Counted from the stretch's first letter, positions 24,266-34,738 are shown. The stretch: DNA of 64,000 nt from Prochlorococcus sp. AG-409-L18 (GCA_003215535.1 QCKG01000006.1:1-64000), one strand, 5' to 3'. Notes: generated by a model not told the origin, from the sequence alone. A program made the numbers and translations.

Positions 24266-25915
24266 TTGCATGAGAGCTACTTGGTGACTTACTTGGCTGA
24301 AGGAGCATCAAACCAAATTTTGCTGATTGCCAATGACCTTCTAGGCCAGTCTTTGGCAATTCAACTAAATTCAACCGATCGAAGCCTAGAAGTGCTTCTT
24401 AATGAAGAGAAACTAACCCGACATCCTTGCACAGTCATATGGAATGTTGATGCTCTAGAAGCTCCGGATGCTATTCGTTTAGAACTTAGAAAACTCCAGC
24501 AATTCTGGTATCCCGCTCCAGTATTACTAGTCATACCAGCAAGTTCAAGACTAAACGAAAGCGAATTACTCCAATTTGATTGCCCAGGACTACTGCAAGA
24601 TCCAGATCTAAACACCTTAAAAAAGGCAATAACTACCCTTCGTGGTGGTGGGCGAATGGTTCGATTGAAATGCTCATCACCTAAGTCAGAGATGGTTGTC
24701 CAACCAACCATGGGGTTGGCTGATTGGCTTCTCTTAAGTGGGCTACAACAAATAAATAATGACTTGCAATGTGTTGAGTCTCAATTGAGCCCAGCATCGA
24801 AAAGTACATTGTTAATAATGCTGAATAAGGGGCGAAGAAGAGAATTAAAGACTGCAAAATACTTTCTTCTGTGGTTATGGGGGCCAAGACAGGTACTAAT
24901 AAAACAAAACTTGCAAACAAACAACTCTTCACCTACAGAAGATTCAGGTACTAGTATTACACTTTTAGATAAAAGTCCTGTTTCTGTATGGAGTGCTATT
25001 AAGAATAGAATAAATGCTGAGATAAAGCATGGTTTAGTCAATTCTACTGGAGGCATTTTAGCTCTGGAGAGTTTAAATAATCCTAGACAGAAAGAATTAC
25101 TAAACTCCCTACTTTTACAATTAGACCAGATCATTCAAAAGCTAAGAGAACAGGAAATTACTGAAGTTCCATATTTCGAAACATGGTTAGCTATTCAACC
25201 AGAACTCCGCAAACAAGCAGTAAGAGAAATGATTGGGAGTTATGTTCGGCTGCCATGGGAAGGAGCGCTAACTCCTGTAGCTGAAAAGCTTCTTGAAATT
25301 TCAAGTCTTGAGGATTCTGATGAAGATCTCCCTAGTCCCGAATTCATGCTGAATTCATTAGTACTCAACAAAACAATTGAAGTAAATGGTCAATTCCTTT
25401 CACCCGATGACCCACGTGGCTTAATTCAGTTGGAAAGATTTGTTAGTAATTGGTTAATTAGAACCTCTGAATTAGTTAGTGCGGGTATTTTAGGTAGCTG
25501 TGGTGAATGGCCAGAATTAAGAAGATATCTTTTAAATCCAAATCTCATTTCAACAAGGGAACTAGAACGACTCCGCAACCAGTTAAATAGCCTAAACCGG
25601 TGGAAAAGTTTTATTCAACGCCCAATTCAAATATATGAGAGCAAAAGATTGCTTTATACGATAAAGGAAGGGGCTATAAGTCCTATATATGTCACTGAGC
25701 CTCGAGATGAAGAACTACGTAAACTAGACTGGCTCCAACAGCAAGTGGCACTTCTTGTAGAAGCAAGAGATGCTCTTGCACCTCAACTGCAAGCTCTTGT
25801 TAAAAAGGTTGGTGACCTAATGGTAGTAATACTTACCCAAGTGATTGGACGAGCCATCGGTCTAATTGGAAAGGGCATAGCACAAGGGATGGGCCGAAGT
25901 TTAGGTAGAAGTTAA
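24266..25915 (+). CDS. DUF3685 / Ycf55-like protein
   Basis: 549 residues. The first 120 resemble a receiver-like alpha/beta domain (ILLIANDLLGQSLAIQLN). The rest is the cyanobacterial DUF3685 region, with GLADWLLLSGLQQINNDLQ, YFLLWLWGPR and a C-terminal amphipathic helix AIGLIGKGIAQGMGRSLG. TTG 24266 is the first usable start; no ATG fits. Plastid homologues are called Ycf55. Function unknown. Confidence 0.8.
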   Translation: MHESYLVTYLAEGASNQILLIANDLLGQSLAIQLNSTDRSLEVLLNEEKLTRHPCTVIWNVDALEAPDAIRLELRKLQQFWYPAPVLLVIPASSRLNESELLQFDCPGLLQDPDLNTLKKAITTLRGGGRMVRLKCSSPKSEMVVQPTMGLADWLLLSGLQQINNDLQCVESQLSPASKSTLLIMLNKGRRRELKTAKYFLLWLWGPRQVLIKQNLQTNNSSPTEDSGTSITLLDKSPVSVWSAIKNRINAEIKHGLVNSTGGILALESLNNPRQKELLNSLLLQLDQIIQKLREQEITEVPYFETWLAIQPELRKQAVREMIGSYVRLPWEGALTPVAEKLLEISSLEDSDEDLPSPEFMLNSLVLNKTIEVNGQFLSPDDPRGLIQLERFVSNWLIRTSELVSAGILGSCGEWPELRRYLLNPNLISTRELERLRNQLNSLNRWKSFIQRPIQIYESKRLLYTIKEGAISPIYVTEPRDEELRKLDWLQQQVALLVEARDALAPQLQALVKKVGDLMVVILTQVIGRAIGLIGKGIAQGMGRSLGRS

Positions 25916-25958
25916 AAATTCCACTAATTGACCCATTACATTAGAAAATAAAACATGC

Positions 25959-26555
25959 TTGTTTTTTCATCTCGGCCAAATGCATAGTTTTGTCAGTTTT
26001 ATCTTTAGCCTATGCATTGCGATTGCACTTTTTGTTGACCCTGTTTTTGCCGCAAGGGATACAGATAGTTATGACGGAAACATATTTCCTATATATGCAG
26101 GCAACGGTTCTCTTGTGCCTCCTCAAAGCACCCTGTCGGAGTCACTTAATCAAAATCGTGCCACTGTAATCGTTTATTACCTAGACGACAGTGCAACTAG
26201 TAAAGCATTTGCTCCAGTTGTTTCGGGGTTAAAGCTCCTCTGGGGCACCTCGATTGATATCTTGCCTTTAACCACAGATGAGCTACAAGGTAAAAAAAGC
26301 AATGACCCAAGAGAACCTTCTTATTATTGGCATGGTCACATCCCTCAAATAGTTGTTATAGATGGCAAAGGCAATGTGAAATTAGATGAAGAGGGTCAAG
26401 TCCCATTAGACAAATTAAACAAGGCAATTAGTATTGCCTCAGGATTGGATGAGCCATCATTCACTATAACTATCAAGAGCTTTAATGAATATAATAGCGA
26501 GCCAGAGAAAGAAGGGTATACAGCTCCACGTTTATCAAGAAATAATCCCGACTAA
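25959..26555 (+). CDS. Exported thioredoxin-like thylakoid protein (PSI accumulation factor-like)
   Basis: 198 residues with an N-terminal signal peptide (SFIFSLCIAIALFVDPVFAA, cleavage after VFAA). The mature part has a thioredoxin-like order: RATVIVYYLDDSATSKAFAP, a proximal IPQIVVIDGKG with cis-Pro, then LDEEGQVPLDKL. It lacks CxxC. The layout matches cyanobacterial lumen-facing proteins named thylakoid photosystem I accumulation factor. The name is from memory of the family and not certain. Confidence 0.65.
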   Translation: MFFHLGQMHSFVSFIFSLCIAIALFVDPVFAARDTDSYDGNIFPIYAGNGSLVPPQSTLSESLNQNRATVIVYYLDDSATSKAFAPVVSGLKLLWGTSIDILPLTTDELQGKKSNDPREPSYYWHGHIPQIVVIDGKGNVKLDEEGQVPLDKLNKAISIASGLDEPSFTITIKSFNEYNSEPEKEGYTAPRLSRNNPD

Positions 26556-26614
26556 ATATATAGGGTTTCATTTTAATACCTTTAATATGAATTAACTTTC
26601 ACTTTCAATCCAAA

Positions 26615-27781
26615 ATGATTAGCTTACCATTCTTCTTTTTAATTATTGGATTATTCTTCTTATCCATTGAACTTCAACATCTTTTAAAGCCAACTTCCCC
26701 CTTAAAACTAAAAGCAACTAGTTATTCATTCAACCAGACTAAAGAAGGTCTAGAGATAACAACAATTTTAGAGATCAACAATCCCCATAAGCGAATGGAA
26801 GTAATGATTCCTAAATTAGATGTTAATCCAGTTTTACTTGGGAAAGCTGATCTAACTGGCATAAGGACTACGACTCAAGTAATAGCCAATCATCCAGATG
26901 AAAAGACTAGAAGAGATGGATATTGGGTAGCCTATATTGTCAAAAGTAAAAGTCATACGAATGTAGAAATAAAAGTCGTAATTAATGATTATTCAATTCA
27001 AACATTTAAAGATGAAATAGAAAGTATCTGGCTAGATATTGAATGGATTAATTACGGCCCATTTGGGCGGCTAGAATATCGCGAAGGGATTGCACTACCA
27101 ATTAAAACCATTCAAGCCATAGAACCATCAGATGCCTATTTTTATGCTAAGGATGGATACAAGTTACTACCTCTTAAAACACATATTTTAGGTGGACTAG
27201 ATGATGTATATGAAGTTCTTAGATATTATTCAGAGAAATTAATCCAAGAAGGTGATGTCCTAACACTTGGAGAAACACCATTAGCTCTAATGCAAGGCAG
27301 ATATATTGACCCATCTATAATTAAGCCAAGTTGGATCGCAAGACTTTTATGCAGAGTTTTTCATCCCACAAGCAGTCTTGCTACAGCATGTGGCCTACAA
27401 GTACTAATTAACGCTGTCGGTCCCTCAAGAGTTCTATTAGCTTGGATCATAGGGGTATTTCTAAAGATTATTGGCATCAAAGGTGGTTTTTATCGAATAG
27501 CCGGCAAGCAAGCACGCCTAATAGATGACGTAACTGGTACAACCCCCCCTTATGACAAAACAATTGTTCTTGGACCAAATAACCCAGAAGAGGTTTGTAA
27601 AAGAGCAGCCCAGGAACTAGGAATTGATATAGCTATTGTTGATGTGAATGATCTAGGAGGTGTGGCTGTTTTGGCATCAAGCTCAGATTGCAACCAATCC
27701 TTTATAAAGAAAGCTTTAAAAACAAATCCTGCAGGCAATGCCAATCAACATACACCATTGGTTTTAGTTAGGCCTTCTTAA
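26615..27781 (+). CDS. CofE-like (F420-0:gamma-glutamyl ligase family) membrane-anchored protein
   Basis: 388 residues. An N-terminal hydrophobic helix (FFFLIIGLFFLSIEL) is followed by a beta-rich region, then a C-terminal part resembling the F420-0:gamma-glutamyl ligase fold. That part shows YFYAKDGYKLLPLKTHIL, EGDVLTLGETPLAL and the DVNDLGGVAVLASS segment. The Trp-rich region WIARLLCRVFHPTSSLATAC is typical of the cyanobacterial branch. A ligase activity on F420 is not implied; it is a family-level assignment. Confidence 0.7.
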   Translation: MISLPFFFLIIGLFFLSIELQHLLKPTSPLKLKATSYSFNQTKEGLEITTILEINNPHKRMEVMIPKLDVNPVLLGKADLTGIRTTTQVIANHPDEKTRRDGYWVAYIVKSKSHTNVEIKVVINDYSIQTFKDEIESIWLDIEWINYGPFGRLEYREGIALPIKTIQAIEPSDAYFYAKDGYKLLPLKTHILGGLDDVYEVLRYYSEKLIQEGDVLTLGETPLALMQGRYIDPSIIKPSWIARLLCRVFHPTSSLATACGLQVLINAVGPSRVLLAWIIGVFLKIIGIKGGFYRIAGKQARLIDDVTGTTPPYDKTIVLGPNNPEEVCKRAAQELGIDIAIVDVNDLGGVAVLASSSDCNQSFIKKALKTNPAGNANQHTPLVLVRPS

Positions 27782-27841
27782 AAAGCTCAAAGCAAAATCT
27801 GGTTTAGCTAGATAGATTGAACAAATATTTGTGGTCTTAGC

Positions 27842-28891
27842 GTGATCGAGGCATCCAACAGCCCCCTTCGCGTCGAATCGCTTAAAGGGAATCATCTTTC
27901 AATGCTTGCTACAAGCAGGCATTCCCGTCACCTTGCCAAACTCCAAAAGATCTTTATACGTGGATTGCTTGCTCAATTAGAAAAGAATTTGCCAGGTGTT
28001 CTACCTACAAGACAACCTAGATGTCTTGTAGCAATTGAAGAAAATAACTTAGTGGCTTTTATGGTTCTTCAACCGTATAACCGCCGTGGAACTTGCTGGT
28101 CTATTGCAGACATAGAGATAATTGAAGAGCCCAATAAAGAAAGTCTTTATGAACTTCGCTTAAAGCTTATAAAAAGTGCACTTCAACTTGAAGATAATCG
28201 TACCAAAAGTTGGGTTATTAAATGCTCAACATCTGATTCTGATGAGATTTCCATAGGACGTGAGCTTGGGTTCCAACCCCTAAAGATCTTCAAAAGTTGG
28301 TTGCCTCCAAAAAATAAATTAAAAACCATAGAGTTCCAATCTCAACCACCCTTACCAGATGGACTAGATTGGGAACCATTAAAAAGGATTAACGTACCTC
28401 TTCTATGGAGCTTAGAAAAGGGAAATGAATCTAGTCAACTCCGTCAAATCCTAGATCGTCAATGGTCTGACCTTCTAGATCAAAATCAATATGGTAGTGG
28501 TATCCTAATAAGTAGGAGAAGTCAAATTACAACTGCAATTGCAGGCTTCTTAAGTCATAATCTAAATAATAAGCAACCACCACTTCAACTCTTAAGGGAT
28601 CCAGGATGGGATACTAGATTATCAGATTCACTAGAGATAATCCTAGATATGCAAGCGAATATAAACCCATCATGTATTGTAGAAACATCCAGTGAAGACA
28701 GAGTCTTGAATAATTTTTTAGGAGAAGTTTCCTGGCAAGAATCAGGAGAGAATATCCTTTTAGGTAGAACTTTATGGAAACGTCAATTGAATAACAAATT
28801 CATACCTAGGAAGAGACCACTTGAGTCAATGCTTGAACAATTAACCCCCCAACAACCTCCACTCCCATCTCCTAGCTTGTCAAAGCGCTAA
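27842..28891 (+). CDS. Conserved cyanobacterial protein with GNAT-like region
   Basis: 349 residues from GTG 27842. The early part PRCLVAIEENNLVAFMVLQP then WSIADIEIIEE looks like GNAT beta strands, but no clear acetyl-CoA loop is seen. The C-terminal segment is Pro-rich (TPQQPPLPSPS). It ends 4 bases before ruvX and is likely co-transcribed with it. Function unknown. Confidence 0.65.
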   Translation: MIEASNSPLRVESLKGNHLSMLATSRHSRHLAKLQKIFIRGLLAQLEKNLPGVLPTRQPRCLVAIEENNLVAFMVLQPYNRRGTCWSIADIEIIEEPNKESLYELRLKLIKSALQLEDNRTKSWVIKCSTSDSDEISIGRELGFQPLKIFKSWLPPKNKLKTIEFQSQPPLPDGLDWEPLKRINVPLLWSLEKGNESSQLRQILDRQWSDLLDQNQYGSGILISRRSQITTAIAGFLSHNLNNKQPPLQLLRDPGWDTRLSDSLEIILDMQANINPSCIVETSSEDRVLNNFLGEVSWQESGENILLGRTLWKRQLNNKFIPRKRPLESMLEQLTPQQPPLPSPSLSKR

Positions 28892-28895
28892 AGCA

Positions 28896-29375
28896 ATGTC
28901 GAGTCCGAAACCAAAATCTATTCTTAGCCTAGATGTAGGTCACAAGAGAATCGGTTTAGCCGGATGTGATCCACTTGGAATAACTATCAAGGCACTACCA
29001 GCAATACTTAGAGGCACCTTTGATCAGGATCTACAAACATTTCAAACCTATTGTCAAATCAGAAATGTTGAGGGCCTAGTTGTTGGACTCCCACTAGATG
29101 AAGAAGGTAAGCAAACACGACAATCAATACACTGCAAACGATATGGACATCGAATAGCCAAAGCCCTTGAGTTACCTGTGGCTTGGGTAAACGAGCACAG
29201 CAGCACTTGGACAGCTGGCGAAGTCCATAAACTTCAGCAAGACCGCACAGGAAAACTCGATAGTGAGTCAGCAGCATTGCTCCTAGCGCAATGGTTAGAA
29301 GAAGGTCCTGAACTAAAACCGGTCCACGTGGCGGCCTATTCGACAACCGAAGTCGTCTTGGATGCTAGATCCTGA
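28896..29375 (+). CDS. ruvX: RuvX/YqgF-type Holliday junction resolvase
   Basis: 159 residues of the YqgF RNase H-like fold: ILSLDVGHKRIGLA (first Asp), VEGLVVGLPLDEEGK, WVNEHSSTW (second acid) and KLDSESAALLLAQWL (last Asp). It is implicated in recombination or rRNA 16S end maturation (YqgF). The C-terminal 15 residues extend past the usual end. Confidence 0.9.
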   Translation: MSSPKPKSILSLDVGHKRIGLAGCDPLGITIKALPAILRGTFDQDLQTFQTYCQIRNVEGLVVGLPLDEEGKQTRQSIHCKRYGHRIAKALELPVAWVNEHSSTWTAGEVHKLQQDRTGKLDSESAALLLAQWLEEGPELKPVHVAAYSTTEVVLDARS

Positions 29376-29395
29376 TTAATATTAGGAACAAAACT

Positions 29396-29938
29396 ATGGC
29401 TACTTCTGAGGCAAATACAAATAACGAAGTGCCAACCGTCCTGGTAAGGGATCGGCAAGGAAGCGCAATACTCTGTTTTCTTGAGGAGCTGATTAATATC
29501 AAGGAAAATGACTACGCCCTCTTAACACCTGTCGATACTCCTGTCTCATTATTTCGACTTATTGAAGATGAAGATCCAGAATTATTAGAAACAATTGACA
29601 GTACTGAACCAATCCTTTCAGTAGCCGATGTTGTTCTTCAAGAGCATGATTTAACCCTTGTTAGATCTGCTGTAACCCTTACAGTTACAGGCGAACTTGA
29701 TGAACCTGACCCTGAGGAGCTTGAGGAAGAAGATATTGATGATGAATCAGAAACATATGAACTCTTAGTAAGTTTTAGAGTTGAAGAAGAAGAATATGGT
29801 CTTTATATACCATTGGACCCATTTTTTATCGTTGCGAAAATAAAAGATGGTAAAGCTTCCCTTGTAGAAGGTGATGAATTTGACAAAGTCCAACCACTTA
29901 TTGAAAAAGAGCTTGAAGATAAGGAGTTAACCAATTGA
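29396..29938 (+). CDS. DUF3727 protein
   Basis: 180 residues, very acidic (EEEDIDDESETYELLVSF in the middle). The N-terminal part (VRDRQGSAILCFLEELINI) and the C-terminal YGLYIPLDPFFIVAKI match the cyanobacterial/plastid DUF3727 family. It starts 20 bases after ruvX. The TTGA overlap couples it with the next gene. Function unknown. Confidence 0.8.
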   Translation: MATSEANTNNEVPTVLVRDRQGSAILCFLEELINIKENDYALLTPVDTPVSLFRLIEDEDPELLETIDSTEPILSVADVVLQEHDLTLVRSAVTLTVTGELDEPDPEELEEEDIDDESETYELLVSFRVEEEEYGLYIPLDPFFIVAKIKDGKASLVEGDEFDKVQPLIEKELEDKELTN

Positions 29939-30447
29939 AAAGTCAGCATTGGTTAGAGCCTGATTGGAGACCCAATGTTAGTGTGCCAAATCTACCTCTT
30001 AAACATTTTCTTGATAAGAACATAAAAGCACTTCTTTTAGATGTGGACGGTACCCTTTTGACTGGTCGAGAAGTAATAATTCACGATTCAGTTATCAAAT
30101 GGATTAAGGAGGCAAGACTTCATTTAAAACTTCACCTATTAAGTAATAATCCATCAAGGAAAAGAATAGGTAACGTCGCTAAGAAGTTAGATCTTACTTT
30201 TACATATGGAGCAGCTAAACCAAGAAGAAAATCTGCTAAGAAGGTATTAGATGAGCTTAAACTAAATCCAAACCAGATCTCCTTGGTAGGCGACAGAATA
30301 TTTACTGATGTATTAACTGGCAATCGCCTAGGACTATATACAGTTTTAGTTAAACCTTTAGGAGCAGATGGAAGCACCAATCAAAACAATAAGATTCAAG
30401 CAATTGAAGACAAAGTCGCATGTTTATTTGGAGCCAAGCATAAATGA
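29935..30447 (+). CDS. YqeG-family HAD phosphatase
   Basis: 170 residues. The HAD motif I is [12 protein letters not shown], motif [10 protein letters not shown], and motif [14 protein letters not shown] ... [14 protein letters not shown]. Related plant enzymes (PGPP1) dephosphorylate phosphatidylglycerophosphate, which would fit with pgsA elsewhere in the window. The start is TTG in a 4-nt overlap with DUF3727; the stop overlaps proB (ATGA). Confidence 0.88.
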   Translation: MKSQHWLEPDWRPNVSVPNLPLKHFLDKNIKALLLDVDGTLLTGREVIIHDSVIKWIKEARLHLKLHLLSNNPSRKRIGNVAKKLDLTFTYGAAKPRRKSAKKVLDELKLNPNQISLVGDRIFTDVLTGNRLGLYTVLVKPLGADGSTNQNNKIQAIEDKVACLFGAKHK

Positions 30448-31541
30448 GTCTCTGGGTAGTAAAAGTCGGAACTAGTCTTCTAAGAGGAACGAATGAACGA
30501 ACTACATTCGAAGTAATTCAAAGCTTTAGCTCCTGCCTAGCTGAAAGCAAAAACAAAGGTGATCAAGTGATTCTTGTAACCAGTGGTGCCGTTGGACTTG
30601 GATGTCATCGTCTAGGAATAAAAGAAAGGCCTAAAAACCTTGTATTTCTTCAAGCAGTGGCTGCTATTGGGCAAGGACATCTCATGTCTCTTTACGAGAA
30701 GGCCATGGAAAGTCACGGTTACCACGTTGCGCAGGTTTTATTAACTCGTAAAGATCTTTCTTCAAGGAATGGTTTCAACAATGCTTCAAAGACTCTAAAA
30801 CAGCTTCTGAAATGGGATGTTTTACCCATCATTAATGAGAACGACACTCTTTCATCCGAAGAATTGAGGTATGGGGATAACGACACTCTCTCTGCTCTTG
30901 TTGCCACAGCAGTTGCTGCAGATCAACTAATTCTTTTAACAGATATTGATCGGTTGTATTCCTCTGATCCCAAAAGTCATTCTGAGGCCATACCAATTAC
31001 AGATGTTCACGATCCAAGTGAATTAAAAAATTTGGGTCAAGATTCGGTTATTGGAAGTGGCTGGGGAACTGGAGGAATAACAACAAAACTATCGGCCGCT
31101 CGAATTGCTACTTCAAGCGGAATAACAGTACAACTTGCCGATGGTAGGAATCCTGAGGTCCTCAAGGAACTTTTAAATGGTTCTAGAGGAGGAACTGTTT
31201 TTCATCCAAGTCCTCAACCCCTAGGGAGCAGGAAAAGCTGGCTTGCCCACGCGTTAGAACCAATCGGCACCATTTCTCTAGACAAAGGCGCATCAGATGC
31301 TATTCAGAATCGAGGGGCGTCCTTACTTTTAGTTGGGATAAAAGACTTCAATGGAGATTTTGGGATTAATCAACCTGTAAGAATCCTCAATGACGAAGGA
31401 GTAGAGATTGCCAAAGGAATTAGTTCAATGAGTAGCAAAGAAATATTTCTTTCGCTACAAAGCTCCTGTGACTCAAAACAGTCTCCTGTTGTCATTCACA
31501 GAGATGTCCTAGTTCTCACATCTGAATCACTTTGCAACTAA
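30444..31541 (+). CDS. proB: Glutamate 5-kinase
   Basis: 365 residues: amino-acid kinase domain with [19 protein letters not shown]-type loop [20 protein letters not shown], and [13 protein letters not shown]-terminal PUA domain begins near residue 285 ([19 protein letters not shown]). It catalyses the first step of proline biosynthesis. The start overlaps the YqeG stop by 4 nt. Confidence 0.95.
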   Translation: MSLWVVKVGTSLLRGTNERTTFEVIQSFSSCLAESKNKGDQVILVTSGAVGLGCHRLGIKERPKNLVFLQAVAAIGQGHLMSLYEKAMESHGYHVAQVLLTRKDLSSRNGFNNASKTLKQLLKWDVLPIINENDTLSSEELRYGDNDTLSALVATAVAADQLILLTDIDRLYSSDPKSHSEAIPITDVHDPSELKNLGQDSVIGSGWGTGGITTKLSAARIATSSGITVQLADGRNPEVLKELLNGSRGGTVFHPSPQPLGSRKSWLAHALEPIGTISLDKGASDAIQNRGASLLLVGIKDFNGDFGINQPVRILNDEGVEIAKGISSMSSKEIFLSLQSSCDSKQSPVVIHRDVLVLTSESLCN

Positions 31542-31583
31542 TCACAAAAGCGGGTCTACGATCTAGAAGGAAACTATTGAACG

Positions 31584-32627
31584 ATGCGTTTTAGCAAATT
31601 AATCAATTCTCTCCAACATCAAACCACTGAATGCCAGCAACACTATCTGGCCGAGGATCCAGAGATAATTAATGGTGCTTCATTGGATCAAGCTAAATCC
31701 AATCAAATAAGTTTTTTAGAAATAGGTAACAGTCTATCTCTAAAACTAACATCAACTAGAGCTGGTGCAGTCCTACTTCCTCAAGATGAGTCTCTAATAT
31801 CAATAGCTAAAGAGAAAAATATTGCTTGGTTAGTTTTAGGAAATCCACGCCTGGGTTTCGCAAAGTGTCTTGAATTACTCAATCCAAAGCCCTTACCCGT
31901 AGAAGGTATTCATCCCTCTGCCGTAATAGGCAAGAACGTTCATCTCGGCGAAAACTTATCTATTGGGGCCAATGTATGTGTTGGGCAAAACTGTCAAATA
32001 TCTGATGGTTGCATAATTCACCCTGGTGTTGTTATTTATGAAAATGTTTTATTAGGATCTGGGACTGAAATCCATGCCAATTGTGTAATACACCCTTACT
32101 CTAACATTGGTGAAAACTGTGTAATTCACTCCAACGCAGTTATTGGATCAGAAGGTTTTGGATTTATCCCAACAGAAAAAGGCTGGTACAAAATGCCTCA
32201 AACAGGAATAGTACTTATTGAAAATGATGTCGAAATTGGTTGTAATTCAACCATCGATAGACCTGCAGTTGGCGAAACACGAATAGGTGCAGGTACAAAA
32301 ATAGACAACCTAGTACAAATTGGTCATGGAGTTAGTACTGGCAAAGGTTGCGCAATGGCTGCCCAAGTAGGCATCGCAGGCGGCGCAAAGATTGGCCATG
32401 GTGTAATCCTAGCTGGCCAAGTTGGTGTAGCCAATAGAGTAAAAGTTGGAGATGGTGTTATTGCAAGTTCAAAATGCGGTGTCCATACAGATATAGAGCC
32501 TGGTCAAGTCATTAGTGGGTTTCCAGCTTTACCGAACAAACTTTGGCTCAGATGCTCTGCCAACTTCAGGAAACTACCAGAAATGGCAAGGTCACTTCGT
32601 GAGCTAACTAGGCCTATGCCTAAGTAA
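31584..32627 (+). CDS. lpxD: UDP-3-O-acyl-glucosamine N-acyltransferase
   Basis: 347 residues with a left-handed beta-helix built from hexapeptide repeats ([20 protein letters not shown]). The catalytic His region is [11 protein letters not shown]. The N-terminal uridine-binding domain spans about residues 1-105. It acts in lipid A synthesis. It lies 42 bases after proB. Related outer-membrane genes lptB and an LptF/G permease occur farther right. Confidence 0.93.
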   Translation: MRFSKLINSLQHQTTECQQHYLAEDPEIINGASLDQAKSNQISFLEIGNSLSLKLTSTRAGAVLLPQDESLISIAKEKNIAWLVLGNPRLGFAKCLELLNPKPLPVEGIHPSAVIGKNVHLGENLSIGANVCVGQNCQISDGCIIHPGVVIYENVLLGSGTEIHANCVIHPYSNIGENCVIHSNAVIGSEGFGFIPTEKGWYKMPQTGIVLIENDVEIGCNSTIDRPAVGETRIGAGTKIDNLVQIGHGVSTGKGCAMAAQVGIAGGAKIGHGVILAGQVGVANRVKVGDGVIASSKCGVHTDIEPGQVISGFPALPNKLWLRCSANFRKLPEMARSLRELTRPMPK

Positions 32628-32661
32628 CCTCTAAAGGGAGACAACATTATGAGCGCAACCT

Positions 32662-33735
32662 ATGCGACAACACCGCATTGTTTTACTACCTGGTGATGGC
32701 ATAGGTCCCGAGATCACAGCAGTAACAAAGAATTTATTAATTGCTCTAAGCCAAAAGAGTTCATTTGATTTAATTTTTGAAGAACATCCCATAGGAGGTA
32801 CTGGCATTGATTCAACTGGGTCTCCTTTGCCAGATAGCACATTAAAAGCCTGTAAAAATAGTGATGCAGTTTTAATGGCAGCAATAGGTAATCCTAAATA
32901 TGACTCTTACCCCAGAGAACAACGCCCCGAAACAGGTTTACTCAAATTAAGGGAAGGATTAGGTTTATTTGCGAATCTTAGACCAGTGAAAGTATGGCCC
33001 GCATTACTAGGATCGAGCAGTCTTAAATCTGAGATAATAACTAATGTAGACCTAATGGTAGTTAGGGAATTAATAGGTGGAATATATTTTGGAAAGCCGA
33101 AAGGTTGTATTGAAACAGAAAATGGAGAAAGGGCATTCAATACAATGTCTTATTCTTCCAACGAAATAGAGAGAATTACCAGATTGGCTTTTGAAATAGC
33201 ACTTAATAGACGAAGTAAAGTGTGTTCAGTTGATAAAGCAAATGTCCTTGATGTTAGTCAACTTTGGAGAGAGAAAGTTAGTTCTATAGCCAAAGAATAT
33301 CCTCAATTAGAAGTTAGCCATCTTTATGTTGATAATGCCGCAATGCAATTAGTAAGAGAACCTCGTCAATTCGATGTGATTCTCACTGGAAACTTATTTG
33401 GGGACATCCTTAGTGACGAAGCTGCAATGCTTACAGGTTCAATTGGGATGCTGCCATCAGCTTCTCTCAGTAGTGACGGGCCTGGATTGTTTGAGCCTGT
33501 TCATGGATCGGCACCTGACATTGCAGGTTCAAACAAAGCTAATCCAATTGCCATGATCCTCTCTGCAGCAATGATGTTAAGAATTGGGCTGAAAGAGACA
33601 GAGGCTGCCGATAGGCTAGAAGAAGCAGTCGATCAGGTCCTTAGCGAAGGTTTCCGAACTGTTGATTTAATGGAAGAATCCTTTATAGAACTAGGATGCA
33701 AGGAAATGGGAGAAGAAATAATGCGCGTCTTGTGA
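32662..33735 (+). CDS. leuB: 3-isopropylmalate dehydrogenase
   Basis: 357 residues of the isocitrate/isopropylmalate dehydrogenase family: IVLLPGDGIGPEI, RPETGLLKLREGLGLFANLRP substrate loop, DNAAMQLVREP, and the NAD loop EPVHGSAPDIAGSNKANP. It oxidises 3-isopropylmalate in leucine synthesis. It starts 34 bases after lpxD. Confidence 0.96.
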   Translation: MRQHRIVLLPGDGIGPEITAVTKNLLIALSQKSSFDLIFEEHPIGGTGIDSTGSPLPDSTLKACKNSDAVLMAAIGNPKYDSYPREQRPETGLLKLREGLGLFANLRPVKVWPALLGSSSLKSEIITNVDLMVVRELIGGIYFGKPKGCIETENGERAFNTMSYSSNEIERITRLAFEIALNRRSKVCSVDKANVLDVSQLWREKVSSIAKEYPQLEVSHLYVDNAAMQLVREPRQFDVILTGNLFGDILSDEAAMLTGSIGMLPSASLSSDGPGLFEPVHGSAPDIAGSNKANPIAMILSAAMMLRIGLKETEAADRLEEAVDQVLSEGFRTVDLMEESFIELGCKEMGEEIMRVL

Positions 33736-33832
33736 GCTTACAAATGATCAATAAAGAAAACTACAAGATTTAAGAACTAATCCCTATGCCTTATGACCTG
33801 CCAAAATCTCATAGCCTATATATAAAGCGTCG

Positions 33833-34738
33833 ATGTCGAAGCGTCACCCGGTAGTAGCCGTTACTGGTTCCTCCGGAGCTGGAACCAGCACCGTAAAAAG
33901 AGCCTTCGAGCACATCTTCGCAAGGGAAAACATCATCCCTGCAGTGGTGGAAGGGGATAGTTACCACCGCTTTGAGCGGATGCCAATGAAACAAGCAATG
34001 GCTGATGCTCTAGCAAAAGGTGAAAACTTCTCTCATTTCGGCCCAGAAGCAAATCTATTTGACAAGCTTGAAGACCTATTTCGCACTTATGGCAAAACTG
34101 GGGGAGGCCAGAAGCGCTATTACCTCCATAGCCCAGAAGAAGCTGAAGAACACAACTCGCGTCTTGGCACAAATCTTTCTCCTGGACAATTCACCCCATG
34201 GGAAGAAATTCCAAACGCGACTGACCTCCTTTTCTACGAGGGATTGCATGGTGGAGTTGTTGGAGAGAACTATGACGTAGCCGCTGCTGTTGATTTACTC
34301 GTGGGAGTAGTCCCGATAACAAATCTTGAATGGATACAAAAGATCCATAGAGACAATGCTGAGCGAGGTTATTCAGCTGAAACGATTGTCGATACGATTC
34401 TTAGAAGAATGCCTGATTACATCAATCACATCTGCCCCCAGTTCAGCAAAACAGACATTAATTTTCAGCGAATTCCAACTATTGACACCTCAAATCCCTT
34501 TATCTGTAGAAACATCCCAACACCAGATGAGAGTTTTGTAATAATCCACTTTCGAAAAGGCGCACGTGAAAAATGGGGAATCGATTTTAGTTATCTCCTA
34601 GGGATGATTCATGATTCGTTTATGTCTAGCCCTACAAGCATTGTTGTGAATGGGGGTAAGATGGGATTTGCGATGGAGCTTATTCTTACTCCTATCATTC
34701 ATAGAATGATAGAAGAAAAGAAAACGCTTTCAACTTGA
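33833..34738 (+). CDS. prk: Phosphoribulokinase, class I-like
   Basis: 301 residues. The P-loop is TGSSGAGTSTVKRAFEHIF, then VVEGDSYHRFERM, YLHSPEEAEEHN and LLFYEGLHGG. The product makes ribulose 1,5-bisphosphate in the Calvin cycle. The sequence has the compact proteobacterial (class I) form and lacks the P-loop Cys of the thioredoxin-regulated plant/cyanobacterial class II enzyme. Thiol/CP12-type regulation may therefore differ. Start ATG 33833. Confidence 0.92.
   Translation: MSKRHPVVAVTGSSGAGTSTVKRAFEHIFARENIIPAVVEGDSYHRFERMPMKQAMADALAKGENFSHFGPEANLFDKLEDLFRTYGKTGGGQKRYYLHSPEEAEEHNSRLGTNLSPGQFTPWEEIPNATDLLFYEGLHGGVVGENYDVAAAVDLLVGVVPITNLEWIQKIHRDNAERGYSAETIVDTILRRMPDYINHICPQFSKTDINFQRIPTIDTSNPFICRNIPTPDESFVIIHFRKGAREKWGIDFSYLLGMIHDSFMSSPTSIVVNGGKMGFAMELILTPIIHRMIEEKKTLST

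Noticed and set aside
24681-25134. Long minus-strand frames inside the DUF3685 gene
   Set aside because: They are shadows of a clearly coding plus-strand gene with protein-like composition throughout.
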